In this document: positions 18,768 through 28,619 of the stretch, piece by piece
Layout: each line of letters begins with the position of its first letter
Numbering within the stretch: the first letter of the stretch is position 1
NCBI GenBank assembly: GCA_946803715.1
Contig: CAMPET010000117.1
Location: 83,107 to 114,377 of the forward strand
Origin: Beroe ovata
Taxonomy: Eukaryota; Ctenophora; Nuda; Beroida; Beroidae
Reading direction: 5' to 3'
DNA: 31,271 nt
The notes under the pieces: model-generated
Told to the model about the DNA's origin: nothing
What the model saw: only the letters and a program-made list of their open reading frames with translations
Database searches by the model: none
Made by a program: the position numbers and the translations under genes

Positions 18768-19194
18768 AAATGTATATCATCAATGCAATTCTTACCTGTC
18801 GACAGGCAAGAATGAAAAGGACGGAATAATTTCATTTGACATGATACTCAATACTGACAGGTGCAATTAAATGACGAAATTCACTTCTTCAGTCCAGCTG
18901 AAAAAGTCATAATTACTAAAATAGTTCAAAAAATGAAATAAACTATTCGGATCTTCTTGTGCACACGTTGCGCGCCCCTGTTCTACTCAGTGAACTGAAA
19001 AGTCGTAGAAAGAAACCACGGAGACGCGCAGCGCGCGCGGAGTATTTGGGTCACGCAGCGCGGGAACAGATCTTCTTTTTCCGATTGGAATGCTGCCCGT
19101 CTGTTTCATAGTGTTATCGATAAGCAACCGTTGAAGCTGTTCGTGTTGTTGATTCAACGTATCCAGACATTAAAAAATATGAAATTTATAATCT

Positions 19195-19256
19195 GTTCCA
19201 GTAGTGCTAATCTGATTAGCACTACTGGAACTTACTTGATTAGTAATCAAGTAAGT
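19195..19256. repeat. Two adjacent perfect palindromes with single-base centres
   Basis: The first has 18-bp arms (gttccagtagtgctaatc, 19195-19212) around a single T. The second has 13-bp arms (acttacttgatta, 19230-19242) around a single G and overlaps the end of the first by two bases. No mismatch in either. It lies downstream of the last TRAPPC13 exon found. Confidence 0.93.
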
Positions 19257-19439
19257 CCGACAAGAATCTGGCCGATTGACGGATAGCTGAATCGCTTGTT
19301 GGTTAGCAGATTCTCTATCATGATTTCTCCAACGTCCTGAAGATTATTTATCTCGGCAAATTGACAATATAGATGGCTCTATATTACTCCCTCTTATCTA
19401 TATTCACGGAATCACGGTGTTGGCCAATGTATAGCTTAC

Positions 19440-22243
19440 CCAGACTCCAGACTTGATGGGCAAGATGTCAAGGTTCACATTGATATGGGAACACGGTGGA
19501 ACCTCACCCACCACTTTCCTTATGTCACCAGCCCACATTAAACCTGATATCGAGAATTCAGAAAACTTATATTTATCGCTAAATTATGCGATAAGTATTA
19601 TGCGATTATAGAATGAATCATATTGACTGCCAAATTCCGTTCAGTGCTGATAAGGTACCTGAATCAGGTATTTGGTTCAGAGTGATGTGCAGGTTGTATT
19701 TCCTGTCTGTGGTGTTACTGAGTCGTAGGACTAGCTGGAACTGCTCTTTAGCAGTGATGAAATGCGGCATGTTCTGAATTGCAACAACTAGTTCCCCTGG
19801 TATAATATGAGGTTTAAAATTACTCATTGTGTTGAGATAAAATTTGTGTATTACCCAACGTTATGCCAGTTCTATTGAACGGAAAGTTTCACCCTCTATT
19901 TTTGGAAAATTCCTAGATGGCATACCTTGAGGTTGGATGAGTCTTTGCAACTGAGACGACTGAAGCCTACCTTTCTCACCGAAATTGCTCAACCACATGA
20001 TATCTAGCTTTCCAACTGATGAGACACCCTACAGAGAGCAAAAAGTCGAACATTAATCAGTTTTTATCGACCAATTTGTATAGCATTCTATGTATGATTT
20101 CAGATTTACCTTGACATTACTGCGTTCATCTTGCACCATTTTGGGCGTCAGCTTGTACAGATATTGCCATGTATCGTCAGGATTGATGTAATCACTTTCA
20201 CTGAACAGTGATTCACCACTGAAATGAAGGATATCATGATCATACAACTTCCTACTATCATAGTACCACGCGGCAATTATCGATTTGTCGCAAATATCGC
20301 TATATCAGGATTAGATGAGTTGTGATTGGTCGAGACAGAGATAACTGGAAAAAACGCGCGAACATTCTTGCAAGAAAGTGAAAAGAAGTTCGCGCGCTAC
20401 GTTAAGCAGTATACATATTGAGGAAACGTACTAGGACATAAAATGTACAATGTATAACTCCTAAATTATCTACAGCACAAAACAATTGAGAGTACATCTC
20501 GCACAATAAATATCACCTACCAAATTCACGAAGTTTGCACTATTACCGCAAGTGAATGAATTTAGCGCAATTTGGATAAGAATTCTTGTTCGACAGACTA
20601 TTTTGACGCCAGCGGGCATCTACAGTGCTACACTAAATTCTAAGTCTTCAAGTGGGGAATGCTAATATAACCATTTCTCATACCTCGGTAAAAAGTTGAG
20701 GTCAGTTGCAGTGTAGAGAGGTGAGGGCGCTAGGAGCACTTTCTGCATATGGAGAGGGTGAGGGGTGGTGTTCGTGATTTGAGCCTCCAGGAAAATCTCA
20801 TCTTCCTGAAATAGGGAGCTAAGTGATGCTAATATAAGTGATCCTGAAATAGTGAGCTAAGTGATGCTAAGTGAGAAGTCATGTGTTGAGTCACATGGCA
20901 GTAACTACCTGAGTGGTGAAGAACTTGGTTCTGACATCAAGCGGCTTGAGAACTTGGAATTTGAAGTATTTACGGAACATCTGTTTCTCACCCGACGTGT
21001 TGATGTAGCTTACAGTACAGACAAGCCTGGGGAGGATAGCTTGAATAACACGAGAACCACACTTCAAAACAGCGACGCCACTACAATAGCGCCCTGCGCC
21101 ACCAGTCATATTAGAACGGACAACCACTTGACAACGACAGTGCCACTTGACAACCACAGTGCCACTTGACAACCACAGTGCCACTTGACAACCACAGTGC
21201 CACTTGACAACTACAGTGCCACTCACAGTTGACCGCCCAGTTCTTTGACCTCGTGGTTGATAACCTCACTGATATTATCCCCAGGTACAAGTTTTGATAC
21301 CATGGCCTGGCCCGTGGGGTTGCTCAGTGGCATCCGCTGTGAGGATGTCTGCAGGTCCGTCTGAAAGAGGGGTAGAGAATGGAGGAAGGGAGGGGTATGA
21401 GTCGCGAGGGGGGGAGAGGGGTGTCAGAAGGGAATGGAGAGAGGGTGTGGATGGAAAAGGGGAGAAATGGGATATGATTGCGAGTGTATACGTGTATAAC
21501 GTGTGTGAGTTTTATTGTTTAACTTATGCCATTCAATGCATGTATGTCTCTTTCGTAACGACATATAGTAAGAGACTATGCCAGGAATAATTCTAAATCT
21601 GGGAAAGATGGTACCTTGAGTACAACATCTCTGACAGTCTGTTGACTCTCGTTCTGTACATTAACAAAGGAGGAGAACGTCTCGCCCAGATAAATACTCC
21701 CAAAGTTCTGTGGTACTGTCAGCACCTGTGGTAAACACCAGTCTTCATGAACAACAACACTTGAACATACGACTTACGAGTCAATCCCCGGTCAATCCCA
21801 TACTTTTCTGAATTTCTCCCCTATTCAGTACTTGATCATGATCTCATTATATTGAAAAACACACGAGTCACTTGAACGAGTCACTTATAGGAGGTTATTA
21901 TCAACCATCTCGGGGAATTGTCTAAAATCAGACCTCCAGAATTCCGACTATTCCCGGTCCGAAACAATAATAATAGCGGGCTAGATTATAGTTCGATGTG
22001 GGAGAACATCACTGCTAATTCCATTTCCCCACCTGTTTTTGCGTGTCTTACCTCCCCGTAAGGGTAGTTAGGCATATCCTGCACGCATGCGATATCCCTG
22101 CTCCTGAACTGGGCTAGCTCGTCCCCGCAGTAGTCCCGGGACTCGGCTACGAGCGGCCAACTCGGGATGATGGCAGGTTTGGTGAGTCTCATAACACGGA
22201 GTGAGAGAGCATGGGAACTGCTGCTCGTCGTGTTGTGCTCCAT
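19440..22243 (-). CDS. TRAPPC13: TRAPPC13, trafficking protein particle complex subunit 13 (nine exons, last exon not found)
   Basis: Nine - strand exons join with compatible phases: 22243-22052, 21725-21615, 21360-21227, 21026-20909, 20805-20684, 20218-20110, 20028-19926, 19796-19659 and 19543-19440, about 377 codons. The start [10 protein letters not shown] leads into [14 protein letters not shown], the N-terminal signature of the family. Later landmarks are [99 protein letters not shown] and PIKSGVW. The human protein has about 417 residues; the final roughly 40 (the GLRLTDT...YEYDDIAQV region) are not visible between 19439 and the next gene. TRAPPC13 belongs to the metazoan TRAPPIII complex, a Rab1 exchange factor in ER-Golgi traffic and autophagy. 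Introns 3 and 9 are the places where repeats have accumulated. The identity is secure; individual splice sites were assigned by eye. Confidence 0.94.
20355..20396. repeat. Inverted repeat CGCGCGAAC/GTTCGCGCG enclosing a 12-bp palindrome
   Basis: Nine-base perfect arms at 20355-20363 and 20388-20396, with the palindrome TTCTTGCAAGAA (20365-20376) in the loop. It lies in a TRAPPC13 intron and is locally CpG-rich. It resembles the CG-rich modules of the repeat family elsewhere in the window. Confidence 0.75.
21119..21225. repeat. 20-bp tandem repeat in TRAPPC13 intron 3
   Basis: About five copies of a unit like cagtgccacttgacaaccac lie between exons 3 and 4, the last copy almost touching the donor of exon 3 at 21226. 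Frames running through it are repeat artefacts. Confidence 0.88.
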
Positions 22244-22498
22244 ACTGGAATACAGGCTACTACTGGAACACTGCCAGAACTAGGGTACAGAACTAGGGTA
22301 CAGGAACTAGGGTACAGGAACTGTCGTCAGAAAAAGGGGGACTTGCGAGTTATGTCATTGCTATGGGTGATAATATGACAGATTAGCGCTAAAAAATAAT
22401 CAAACAATAGGCTAATTCCAGTACCATCTCCTGATTCTTCTATATATTTACGCAGGATCGAGCGAATGAAAAAGAAGAGTAATAACAATTTGCTCTCA

Positions 22499-22504
22499 TT
22501 TATT
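22499..22504 (-). promoter_or_regulatory. Polyadenylation signal AATAAA for the 978-aa gene
   Basis: Read on the - strand, AATAAA lies 76 bases after the stop codon at 22580 and before the TRAPPC13 start at 22243, a suitable position for transcript cleavage between the two genes. Confidence 0.55.
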
Positions 22505-22579
22505 GAATTCATTCACAATAGGGAACTAAAAATGGTAAAAACATCGAAATATCAATGAAATAAATTAAAATAAATAAAG

Positions 22580-25500
22580 TCAAGCCCCGATTTTGGGGAT
22601 TGTTTCTCTGTTTGACTTGCTGGTGATAGTACCTGCAATGGAATCTGGCAGTATTGACACCACTCTTCTCACATCATCCTGCATTCCACCACCGCTCTTG
22701 AGTGGTCCTGTGAGACTGAGTAACAGAGTCTCGAGATGGGGTAACCGAGTGGTGTCAAGCACTACAGCCAGGAGTACGAAACATTGGGTCAGGGATTGGG
22801 AGAAGCTCATTCCATCGCACAGGCGACCCAGCCACCTTGCCTTGTCTGATTTTCCTGACATGACTGATACGATCACCAATGTGAAGACATCGTTCTTGAT
22901 GTAATCGTTACAGCTTAGCCCGAGACTGCTTAATTTGGTAGTGAGATTCTTCATAGCAGTACCATGTGTCGAGGAGGCTTCTGAAAATTTGATCATGTCA
23001 GGGAAGTTCGGGTGTCTTAGAATGTGGCCAGCAAATGTGCACACATTCTTCAACTCCCTAGCAGATTTGATGGCCAGTGTGTTGAATTCGGTAAAAAGAT
23101 CAGCAGCAAACTGCTCCGATATCAAACTGTCTGTCTCTAATTGTGGTATTTTGCTAGAATATTTAGCAAGATGAAGAATACTTCGAGCTAAAGATGGTGT
23201 TTTCTTGCCCGTGTCATCGACAAAATCTTTATCAATGAAAGTAACTGAAGTCATTGAAATATGGACTGATAAATCAAGATGGGATACATTCTTGCCAATT
23301 TTCACTTTATTAGACTCAAGTAATGGAGTCAAACGAAGTCCTGCCTTCCAACCCCAACCCTGTGTAATGAGCTGTAGCATCATATCAGTCTCCTTTGGAT
23401 ACAGCTTTATCTTCTCTGCCATGGCGTCCAGGATGCCCTGATCATCCAGAATCTCTGTGGATGCCATGTCTAGGTCAGCAGATGCCCAAACTCTGACCAT
23501 CTCATAGAACAGAGAGAAGTTGTAGAATGGTTCTCTATTGAAATAGAGCTGGAGGAGGGTGAGAGTCGTGTGATACCTGCCCTTGGTATTCTTCATGTAG
23601 GGAAGCAGGATGAGCTTCACGATTGTCTGGTGATCCAGCGCGGGTTTCAGATAACTGATGAACGTGTCAAATAATTTCACCTCTTTCACACTGCTAAGCT
23701 TTGCAAATTCACTCTTGAGAGAGGAGAAGAAAAACTCTGACACTGAACTGAGAGCTCTCAGTGTGAATGGAAGGAAGTCTTTCAAGAATGCTGCCACAGG
23801 AAGAGATAAAGCCTTGTTACTCACAGCTTGACTCACCAGTGTCTGCAAGATACGATCAGGGAATAGCACAAAATTCATCATCAGAGTGTGGTGAAGACTG
23901 TCTTTCCACTTTGCAGAACCTTTGCTGCCCAATTGGTTTATGGTCTTTGTTACATTTGAACTGTCGCCAAGAATAGCATGTCTTTCTTTATCCGAAATTT
24001 GCTGCAGCTCGTTCACTGACAGGCCTTGTTCATTGTACAGAAACTTGCAAAATGAAAAGATATCGACCACAGAGAGGCCCTGCAAGGTTTGTAATACGTC
24101 TCCAATCGCAGCTACCTTACACTCAATTGTCACTTGATGAGTACCAGAAGATAGAATTTTCACCAAGAACAGGGCGATATCTGGCGGACTTAAGTTGTGA
24201 AGGACAGTGCAACATTCGTTCATAGTGTCCTCTGTGAGTGAAAAGGACTCCATTAGTTTTTGAAAACTTTCTTTCGACATGGATAGTCCTTCTTTGACAC
24301 GAAAGAAGAGCTCATCCCAAGTTGCGATTTGCGGATCAAAATTGAGCGTTCTGTATAAGGCAGTTTTCATTACAAAGTCCACATGTTCAGGTGAAATACT
24401 CGCCATGATATCTTCCAAATAGGAGATGTGCCCAGAATCAAACAACGCTCTAGAGAGCTGATCAGAGGAAACAAACTTCGCAAGAGAAAATAACTTGACT
24501 ATGTTCCTCGGATTATTTGAACAAGTTGCATGAACAGCTAACGAATCGAGGAATAATCTAGATACATGGTAAAGCGGCTTCAGATGTTCAAAGTGGGAAG
24601 ACACATTGCTTATACTCTCAAAAATGCAGCAAGTTAGTTTCTTCTGATCATGAAGTTCCTGTAGCACGTTATCACAAGGTGGGATTTGCCGAATTGACGG
24701 AGAGTTGAGCTGTTTGATGCTGCTTCGTATCTTGCAATAGCCCTTGCAAGATCTCAACAGCACACCTGTTCCCTTGTAAGCAACCAGATAGGCAATGTCA
24801 AATGCAATCCTAACCAAGACGTCAATGGTCTCGACAGAGAGAAGATGAATGTTTTTTGTAAGGTGTTCCCAACATTTTTTCATGACCCTACCCCATGATT
24901 TGCCGAGTTGGCACTTGACAAAGTCTACCTTGAACACATGTGGGAATAGAGCTATGAAATTCATATTTGAAGTGATACTTTCAATGATCAGCTCCAGAAC
25001 GCTATTGTACGCTAAATCTGGTAAGTTCATCATTTCTGTTTCAAATTGCACTTCCATTTCAAAATGCTGGATAGTATGAAGATACTCAGAGAGCTCAATA
25101 TCTAATGCTTTAGCAAAGCCGTGGATTCTAAGCCACACATTGGACAGTAGTTTAGTGACCGTTACGGGCAGGTTTTTGTGGGAGAGAATCGCTGATAGGA
25201 AAAGTTTTGAATTGAATGATGAAACATGCTCAGGAGAATTTTTAATCGAGGAAAAGAGGTTAAGTAGCTGTGGGAATCGGGATGGTTCATCACGATGCAG
25301 TATCAATCTGTCCCAAAGAGTATCATGTCCAATCATAGCTATAGTCTTAGGAGATGAAAACATGAGTTTACAGTCCCAACACATCAATGCGATAGAACAG
25401 AGATATGATAACGTAGGAGGAAAATATTCATTGAATAAATCAAAGAGAATCTACGAAAGGGAAAATACGGAAGATATTTCATAATTCATTATTGTATACA

Positions 25501-25651
25501 TGAAGGAATTTAATATACAGGTTACACAATAATTGTATGAAATAAATTCTCAAAAGATTTCATAAATATAAAATCATACACCTACCCATATGATCAGAGA
25601 GATTGCTATCAAATAACAGTTTCTTACAAGAGGCCGATCAACCATATGCAT
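22580..25651 (-). CDS. Unrecognised 978-aa alpha-helical repeat-like protein (two exons)
   Basis: The large exon (25450-22580) is open for 956 codons to TGA. Its frame runs past the first internal ATG (25384) up to a good acceptor (TTTCGTAG) at 25451, adding ILFDLFNEYFPPTLSYLCSI. A short first exon, 25651-25586, starts with ATG, encodes 22 residues (MHMVDRPLVRNCYLIAISLI plus IW) and ends at a GTAGGT donor in the matching phase, with a 135-bp intron. The protein is Leu- and Ser-rich with regularly spaced amphipathic helices throughout, suggesting an armadillo/HEAT-like superhelix. I see no catalytic motif, zinc finger or RAP domain; the hydrophobic N-terminus could be a helix or a signal anchor. 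A large ribosome-biogenesis or scaffold-type helical protein is possible, but I cannot name a family. The first exon is less certain than the second. Confidence 0.78.
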
Positions 25652-25722
25652 TAGCAAAAATCCTTTGAGTTAGCCATTAAATGGTTAACAACTTTTATCC
25701 TATGAGTTAGCTTTTATGCAAA

Positions 25723-26988
25723 CTAGACTCTTTTAAGAGCAAAAGCTGCACCAAGTCCTCCACCAGCACAACCTGAAACGACACCTAAATCTCCTTTACC
25801 ATCTTCTAACCTAGAAACAGCATGCAACAGCAGTCTTATCCCAGTGGCACCAAATGCGTGCCCTAAGCCTATTGAACCACCCCATGCATTGACCTTGTCC
25901 AAGTCAATGTCAGCCACATAAGAGTCCTGATCCAAATATTGCTTGGCAAATTTTGGACATCTCAATGCTGATAATTGTGAAAGTATTTCACCACCAAATC
26001 CTTCATAAAGTTCAAGTATATCAGCATTCTCTATATTTATGTCCTGATCTCTCTTCAATTTCCCCAATGAAAGAGAAGTTCCCATGAGCAAGTCAGTTTT
26101 TGGTGAAGCAGCTGCAAAGGAAACACTTGATAATTGGGCTCGTGGTGAAAGGTTGTATCGACTGGCTGCAGCCTCTGAGACAAGTAAACAAGCAGCAGCA
26201 CCATCACATGGCTGATTTGCTGTTGCTTTAGTTACTGTACCACTTCTTCTTATGGGTTTCATGTTGAATACCTTTTCACGTGTCAGCTTTTTAAGGGTGT
26301 TATCTTGTGTTATAATTGCACCAGTTTTTGGACAAGTCACTGAACTGATGAAATTGAATTTCCCATCATTGAAAGCCCTATTAGAGAGTTGATGGGACCT
26401 GTAACCATATTCATCTTGATCATCTCTTGATATGCTGAATTTTGAAGCAATTCTGTCACCATTTTTCACAAACGATTCTTTGGTCTGGAACTCAACCACT
26501 TGTAAGACATCAGGCAGAAAATCTTTTGAGGTCAATTGTGATAATAGTTTGAGCTTGTCCCTGCTATTCAATTCTTGATTTAAATATTTCATGAAGACCT
26601 TCCTAGCATTTTTACTAATTCTGACAGGTAGATCAGTAAGGTATTCAACACCTCCAACCACAACAATATCTGCATAATTTGAGTTGATAATATCAATCCC
26701 CTTTGAAAGAGCAGCCTGTCCACTAATACATGCCATTGAAACAGAATGAGCAGGTGAATGTATACCAGCCTTTTGAGCAGACATGGAAGCAATATTGGGA
26801 CTCATATTTTCATGGAAAACATTCCCAGCAACAACATGATCTATGTCATTTTTGTCTAGATTGACACGTGACAATAATCGCCTGAAAGCAGCACTGAGTA
26901 GGAGAGCACCAGTCATCTCTTTATAACCGGAATGAGGCAGCTGGAAAGGAGTTCTGATACCGTCAATGAACATGACCTTTGAAACCAT
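25723..26988 (-). CDS. HADHB-like thiolase (3-ketoacyl-CoA thiolase / acetyl-CoA acyltransferase family), divergent
   Basis: The 421-aa single exon starts MVSKVMFIDGIRTPF, the normal beginning of a thiolase core. Family landmarks follow in order: nucleophile C87 in SMACISGQ, VVVGGVEYLTDLPVR (111-123), the HADHB-type insert with SRDDQDEYGYRSH (187-199), GTVTKATANQPCDGAAA (250-266), H377 in GLGHAFGATG and C407 in SGCAGGG. The spacing fits the trifunctional-protein beta subunit better than ACAA or ACAT, including the loop at 125-175. Thiolases cleave 3-ketoacyl-CoA to acetyl-CoA in beta-oxidation. The normal [NH]EAF box reads YEGF (328-331) and GHP reads GHA, so activity may be altered. No clear mitochondrial presequence is present; the frame stays open 45 bp upstream to a TGA and includes RSFVHSGFRYA, so an upstream exon is possible. 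The next gene starts 71 bp after the stop. Confidence 0.88.
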   Translation of the reverse strand: MVSKVMFIDGIRTPFQLPHSGYKEMTGALLLSAAFRRLLSRVNLDKNDIDHVVAGNVFHENMSPNIASMSAQKAGIHSPAHSVSMACISGQAALSKGIDIINSNYADIVVVGGVEYLTDLPVRISKNARKVFMKYLNQELNSRDKLKLLSQLTSKDFLPDVLQVVEFQTKESFVKNGDRIASKFSISRDDQDEYGYRSHQLSNRAFNDGKFNFISSVTCPKTGAIITQDNTLKKLTREKVFNMKPIRRSGTVTKATANQPCDGAAACLLVSEAAASRYNLSPRAQLSSVSFAAASPKTDLLMGTSLSLGKLKRDQDINIENADILELYEGFGGEILSQLSALRCPKFAKQYLDQDSYVADIDLDKVNAWGGSIGLGHAFGATGIRLLLHAVSRLEDGKGDLGVVSGCAGGGLGAAFALKRV

Positions 26989-27660
26989 TGCATACCGAAA
27001 CCCTGAATGTACAAAGCTTCTAGCTACATTTCATAAGTAGCATAAAAGGCTGGGTCAGTTAGACAATAGACATCAGGGGGAAAATAGTCTGGTGTTGTCA
27101 CAGTACAATCCTCATGTTTCTAGAAGTCAATCCCTAGCATAAAAACATGGAACCAAATATGTAGTTCCCAAATAGAACAATTCAAGAAAAAAAGCTAGCA
27201 AAAGAATATTGATAATCTGCAGTGTGATTTATCTTCTCCAATTATCGGGGTCAAAAAAAGTTTCAGAGATATACTTCTCCATGTGCAATTCAGTGGCAAT
27301 GAAAATTAGTGGGATTTTATCTATATCCCTGTCAAGGGCGGAATCACAATTAAGATAAGATAAGATAAGATGCATTTATGAAATACATCATCACTTGTGA
27401 ATACTCCTAATTAAAATCAATAATTAACTCATGTGGTACTGCATATTTGCAGTCAGTTTATCTATATATTCTATTCCTATGAATAAATTCACTAAAAACG
27501 TAAAAACTTCTGATATAGAAAAACGAATGTTATAAAAACTGTTATAGGATAAAAATCAAAAAAACTAAGATAACAGTCATATAAATTACTATTTCGTCCG
27601 ATTACGCTATGAATAATGCATCGCCAAAAAAATATATTTGCATTGCATTGTGAAGCTCTT
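26989..27660. other. Upstream region of the thiolase, no other gene seen
   Basis: AT-rich. It contains a short (GATAA)n run at about 27353-27372. The frames here have no coding character. It probably includes the thiolase promoter and any missing 5' exon. Confidence 0.4.
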
Positions 27661-27777
27661 AATTTGCGTTTTTGCGACGCGCTGCAATGCATTTGGCTAT
27701 ATGATGATAAACCTTGTCGAGAATTTCGTGTGCACACGTTGCGCGCCCCTGTTCTACTCAGTGACCTGGAAAGTCGT

Positions 27778-27894
27778 TGTCAGATGTTACCTGACCTGTT
27801 TCTCGCGCGCGCGCGCCTTCATCATCATGTTTCGGCCTTCGATGAAGGCGCGCGCGCCGCGCGCGAGAAACTGAGGTCAGATAAAATCTGACAA
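27778..27894. repeat. Long CG-rich hairpin, arms about 46-54 bp, loop 17 nt
   Basis: The left arm (27778-27823, from ttgtcagat to ccttcatc) and the right arm (27841-27894, from gatgaagg to atctgacaa) are reverse complements, with small indels in the CGCGCG tract and a few mismatches. Alternating CG in the stem can also adopt Z-form. Confidence 0.9.
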
Positions 27895-27913
27895 AAAAGT
27901 CGTAGAAAGTCCT

Positions 27914-28253
27914 TGTCTGGCGATGCTAGACCGCTGATGCAAGCCGCGAAGCGGCTTGCGTCAGCAAGGCTGACTGAGAATAAGTTTGCGCCGCTGTCTG
28001 AGAATAAGTTTGTCTGAGAATAAGTTTGTCTGAGAATAAGTTTGTCTGAGAATAAGTTTGCGCCGCGCGCGCGCAAAACGAAATTCTCGACAGGGTCTAT
28101 CATCGATCGACAAGAAAGTCCATACCACGGAGACGCGCGGAGTGTTTGGTTCACGCAGCGCGGGAACAGAATTTATGTTTAGCGCGCGCGGCGCAAACTT
28201 ATTCTCAGACAGCTACTATACAGCTTGCATCAGCGGTTCAGCATCGCCACACA
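27914..28253. mobile_element. MITE-like element with TGTCTGGCGATGCTAGACCG ends, copy 2, about 340 bp
   Basis: The left terminus tgtctggcgatgctagaccg continues with ctgatgcaagc; the right end reads inward as tgtgtggcgatgctgaaccg and then ctgatgcaagc, about 31 bp with three mismatches. The interior is larger than in copy 1 because of the 16-bp tandem block and added modules. No ORF and no certain target duplication. Confidence 0.65.
27997..28060 (+). repeat. Four exact tandem copies of a 16-bp unit (tctgagaataagtttg)
   Basis: Copies start at 27997, 28013, 28029 and 28045; a fifth, isolated copy ends at 27988. The same motif forms the palindrome core at 18664-18721 and appears reversed at about 28194-28210. 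Confidence 0.93.
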
Positions 28254-28611
28254 TTACACAACTATATTTTTAAAGCTGCATTGCAGCATGCAGGATCAGG
28301 ATTTCTTTAAAGTCGAGTCCCTGCTCTAGCTCTGCATCTGAGCTCTAGCTCTCGCTTTAAAGTTTCTGGAAAAAATTATCCAACGTCCCAATGTCAATTT
28401 AAAATAATTGTCATCTTAATACCGATTATTCAAATTGCATTTACTCAATATTTTCTTGTTGTATCTATTTCTTCTATAAAATATATCTTTTCGTGAAGTT
28501 TCTTTGAGATGATTGGATGTCATCAATTTTTCAAAATTGCCAACATTGTCAAGAGAACCTCCACAAAGCGTGACCCTTACTTCTTAGTTCTCAGATTTGA
28601 TTGAAATAATA
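28254..28611. other. Spacer, no gene seen
   Basis: AT-rich with a small CT/AG-rich patch (agctctagctct, about 28325-28365). No coding or RNA gene signal. Confidence 0.4.
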
Positions 28612-28619
28612 GTATTTTG

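Larger units (their letters stand above)
18243..19080. repeat. Composite GC-rich modular repeat, copy 1
   Basis: It is built from short modules that recur at 27733-28253. They include the block ttgcgcgcccctgttctact (18968-18987, again in 27733-27775), the block ccacggagacgcgc followed by cacgcagcgcgggaacaga (19015-19070, again near 28125-28170), and GATGATAGACC-TGTCGAG-ATTTCG (18622-18650, reversed near 28075-28105). A divergent form of the first block is at 18258-18300, followed by a 9-bp-arm hairpin (18303-18324). A MITE-like unit (18566-18767) lies inside it. Confidence 0.75.
27733..28253. repeat. Composite GC-rich modular repeat, copy 2
   Basis: It contains the same modules as 18243-19080 in a different order and orientation: the CACGTTGCGCGCCCCTGTTC block (27733-27775), a large CG-rich hairpin (27778-27894), then a MITE-like unit (27914-28253). 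The unit encloses the amplified TCTGAGAATAAGTTTG motif, the reversed TGTCGAG-ATTTCG module and the cacgcagcgcgggaacaga block. CpG density is far above the flanking DNA. Confidence 0.78.

Noticed and set aside
20891-21226. 111-codon frame on the - strand read as one protein
   Set aside because: Its C-terminal part is the real TRAPPC13 exon 4; the N-terminal part is the intronic 20-bp repeat and intron sequence.
22580-25387. Identification of the long helical ORF as a FASTK-family protein
   Set aside because: Considered because of helical character and length, but no RAP domain or FAST signature is visible at the C-terminus.
27340-27375. Possible CRISPR-like or regulatory array from gataagataa repeats
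   Set aside because: A simple (GATAA)n microsatellite in animal DNA without spacers.
27660-28273. Open frames of 70-110 codons on both strands at 27.6-28.3 kb
   Set aside because: They run through the CG-rich modular repeat and its hairpins; related frames at 18.5-18.8 kb come from the same modules.
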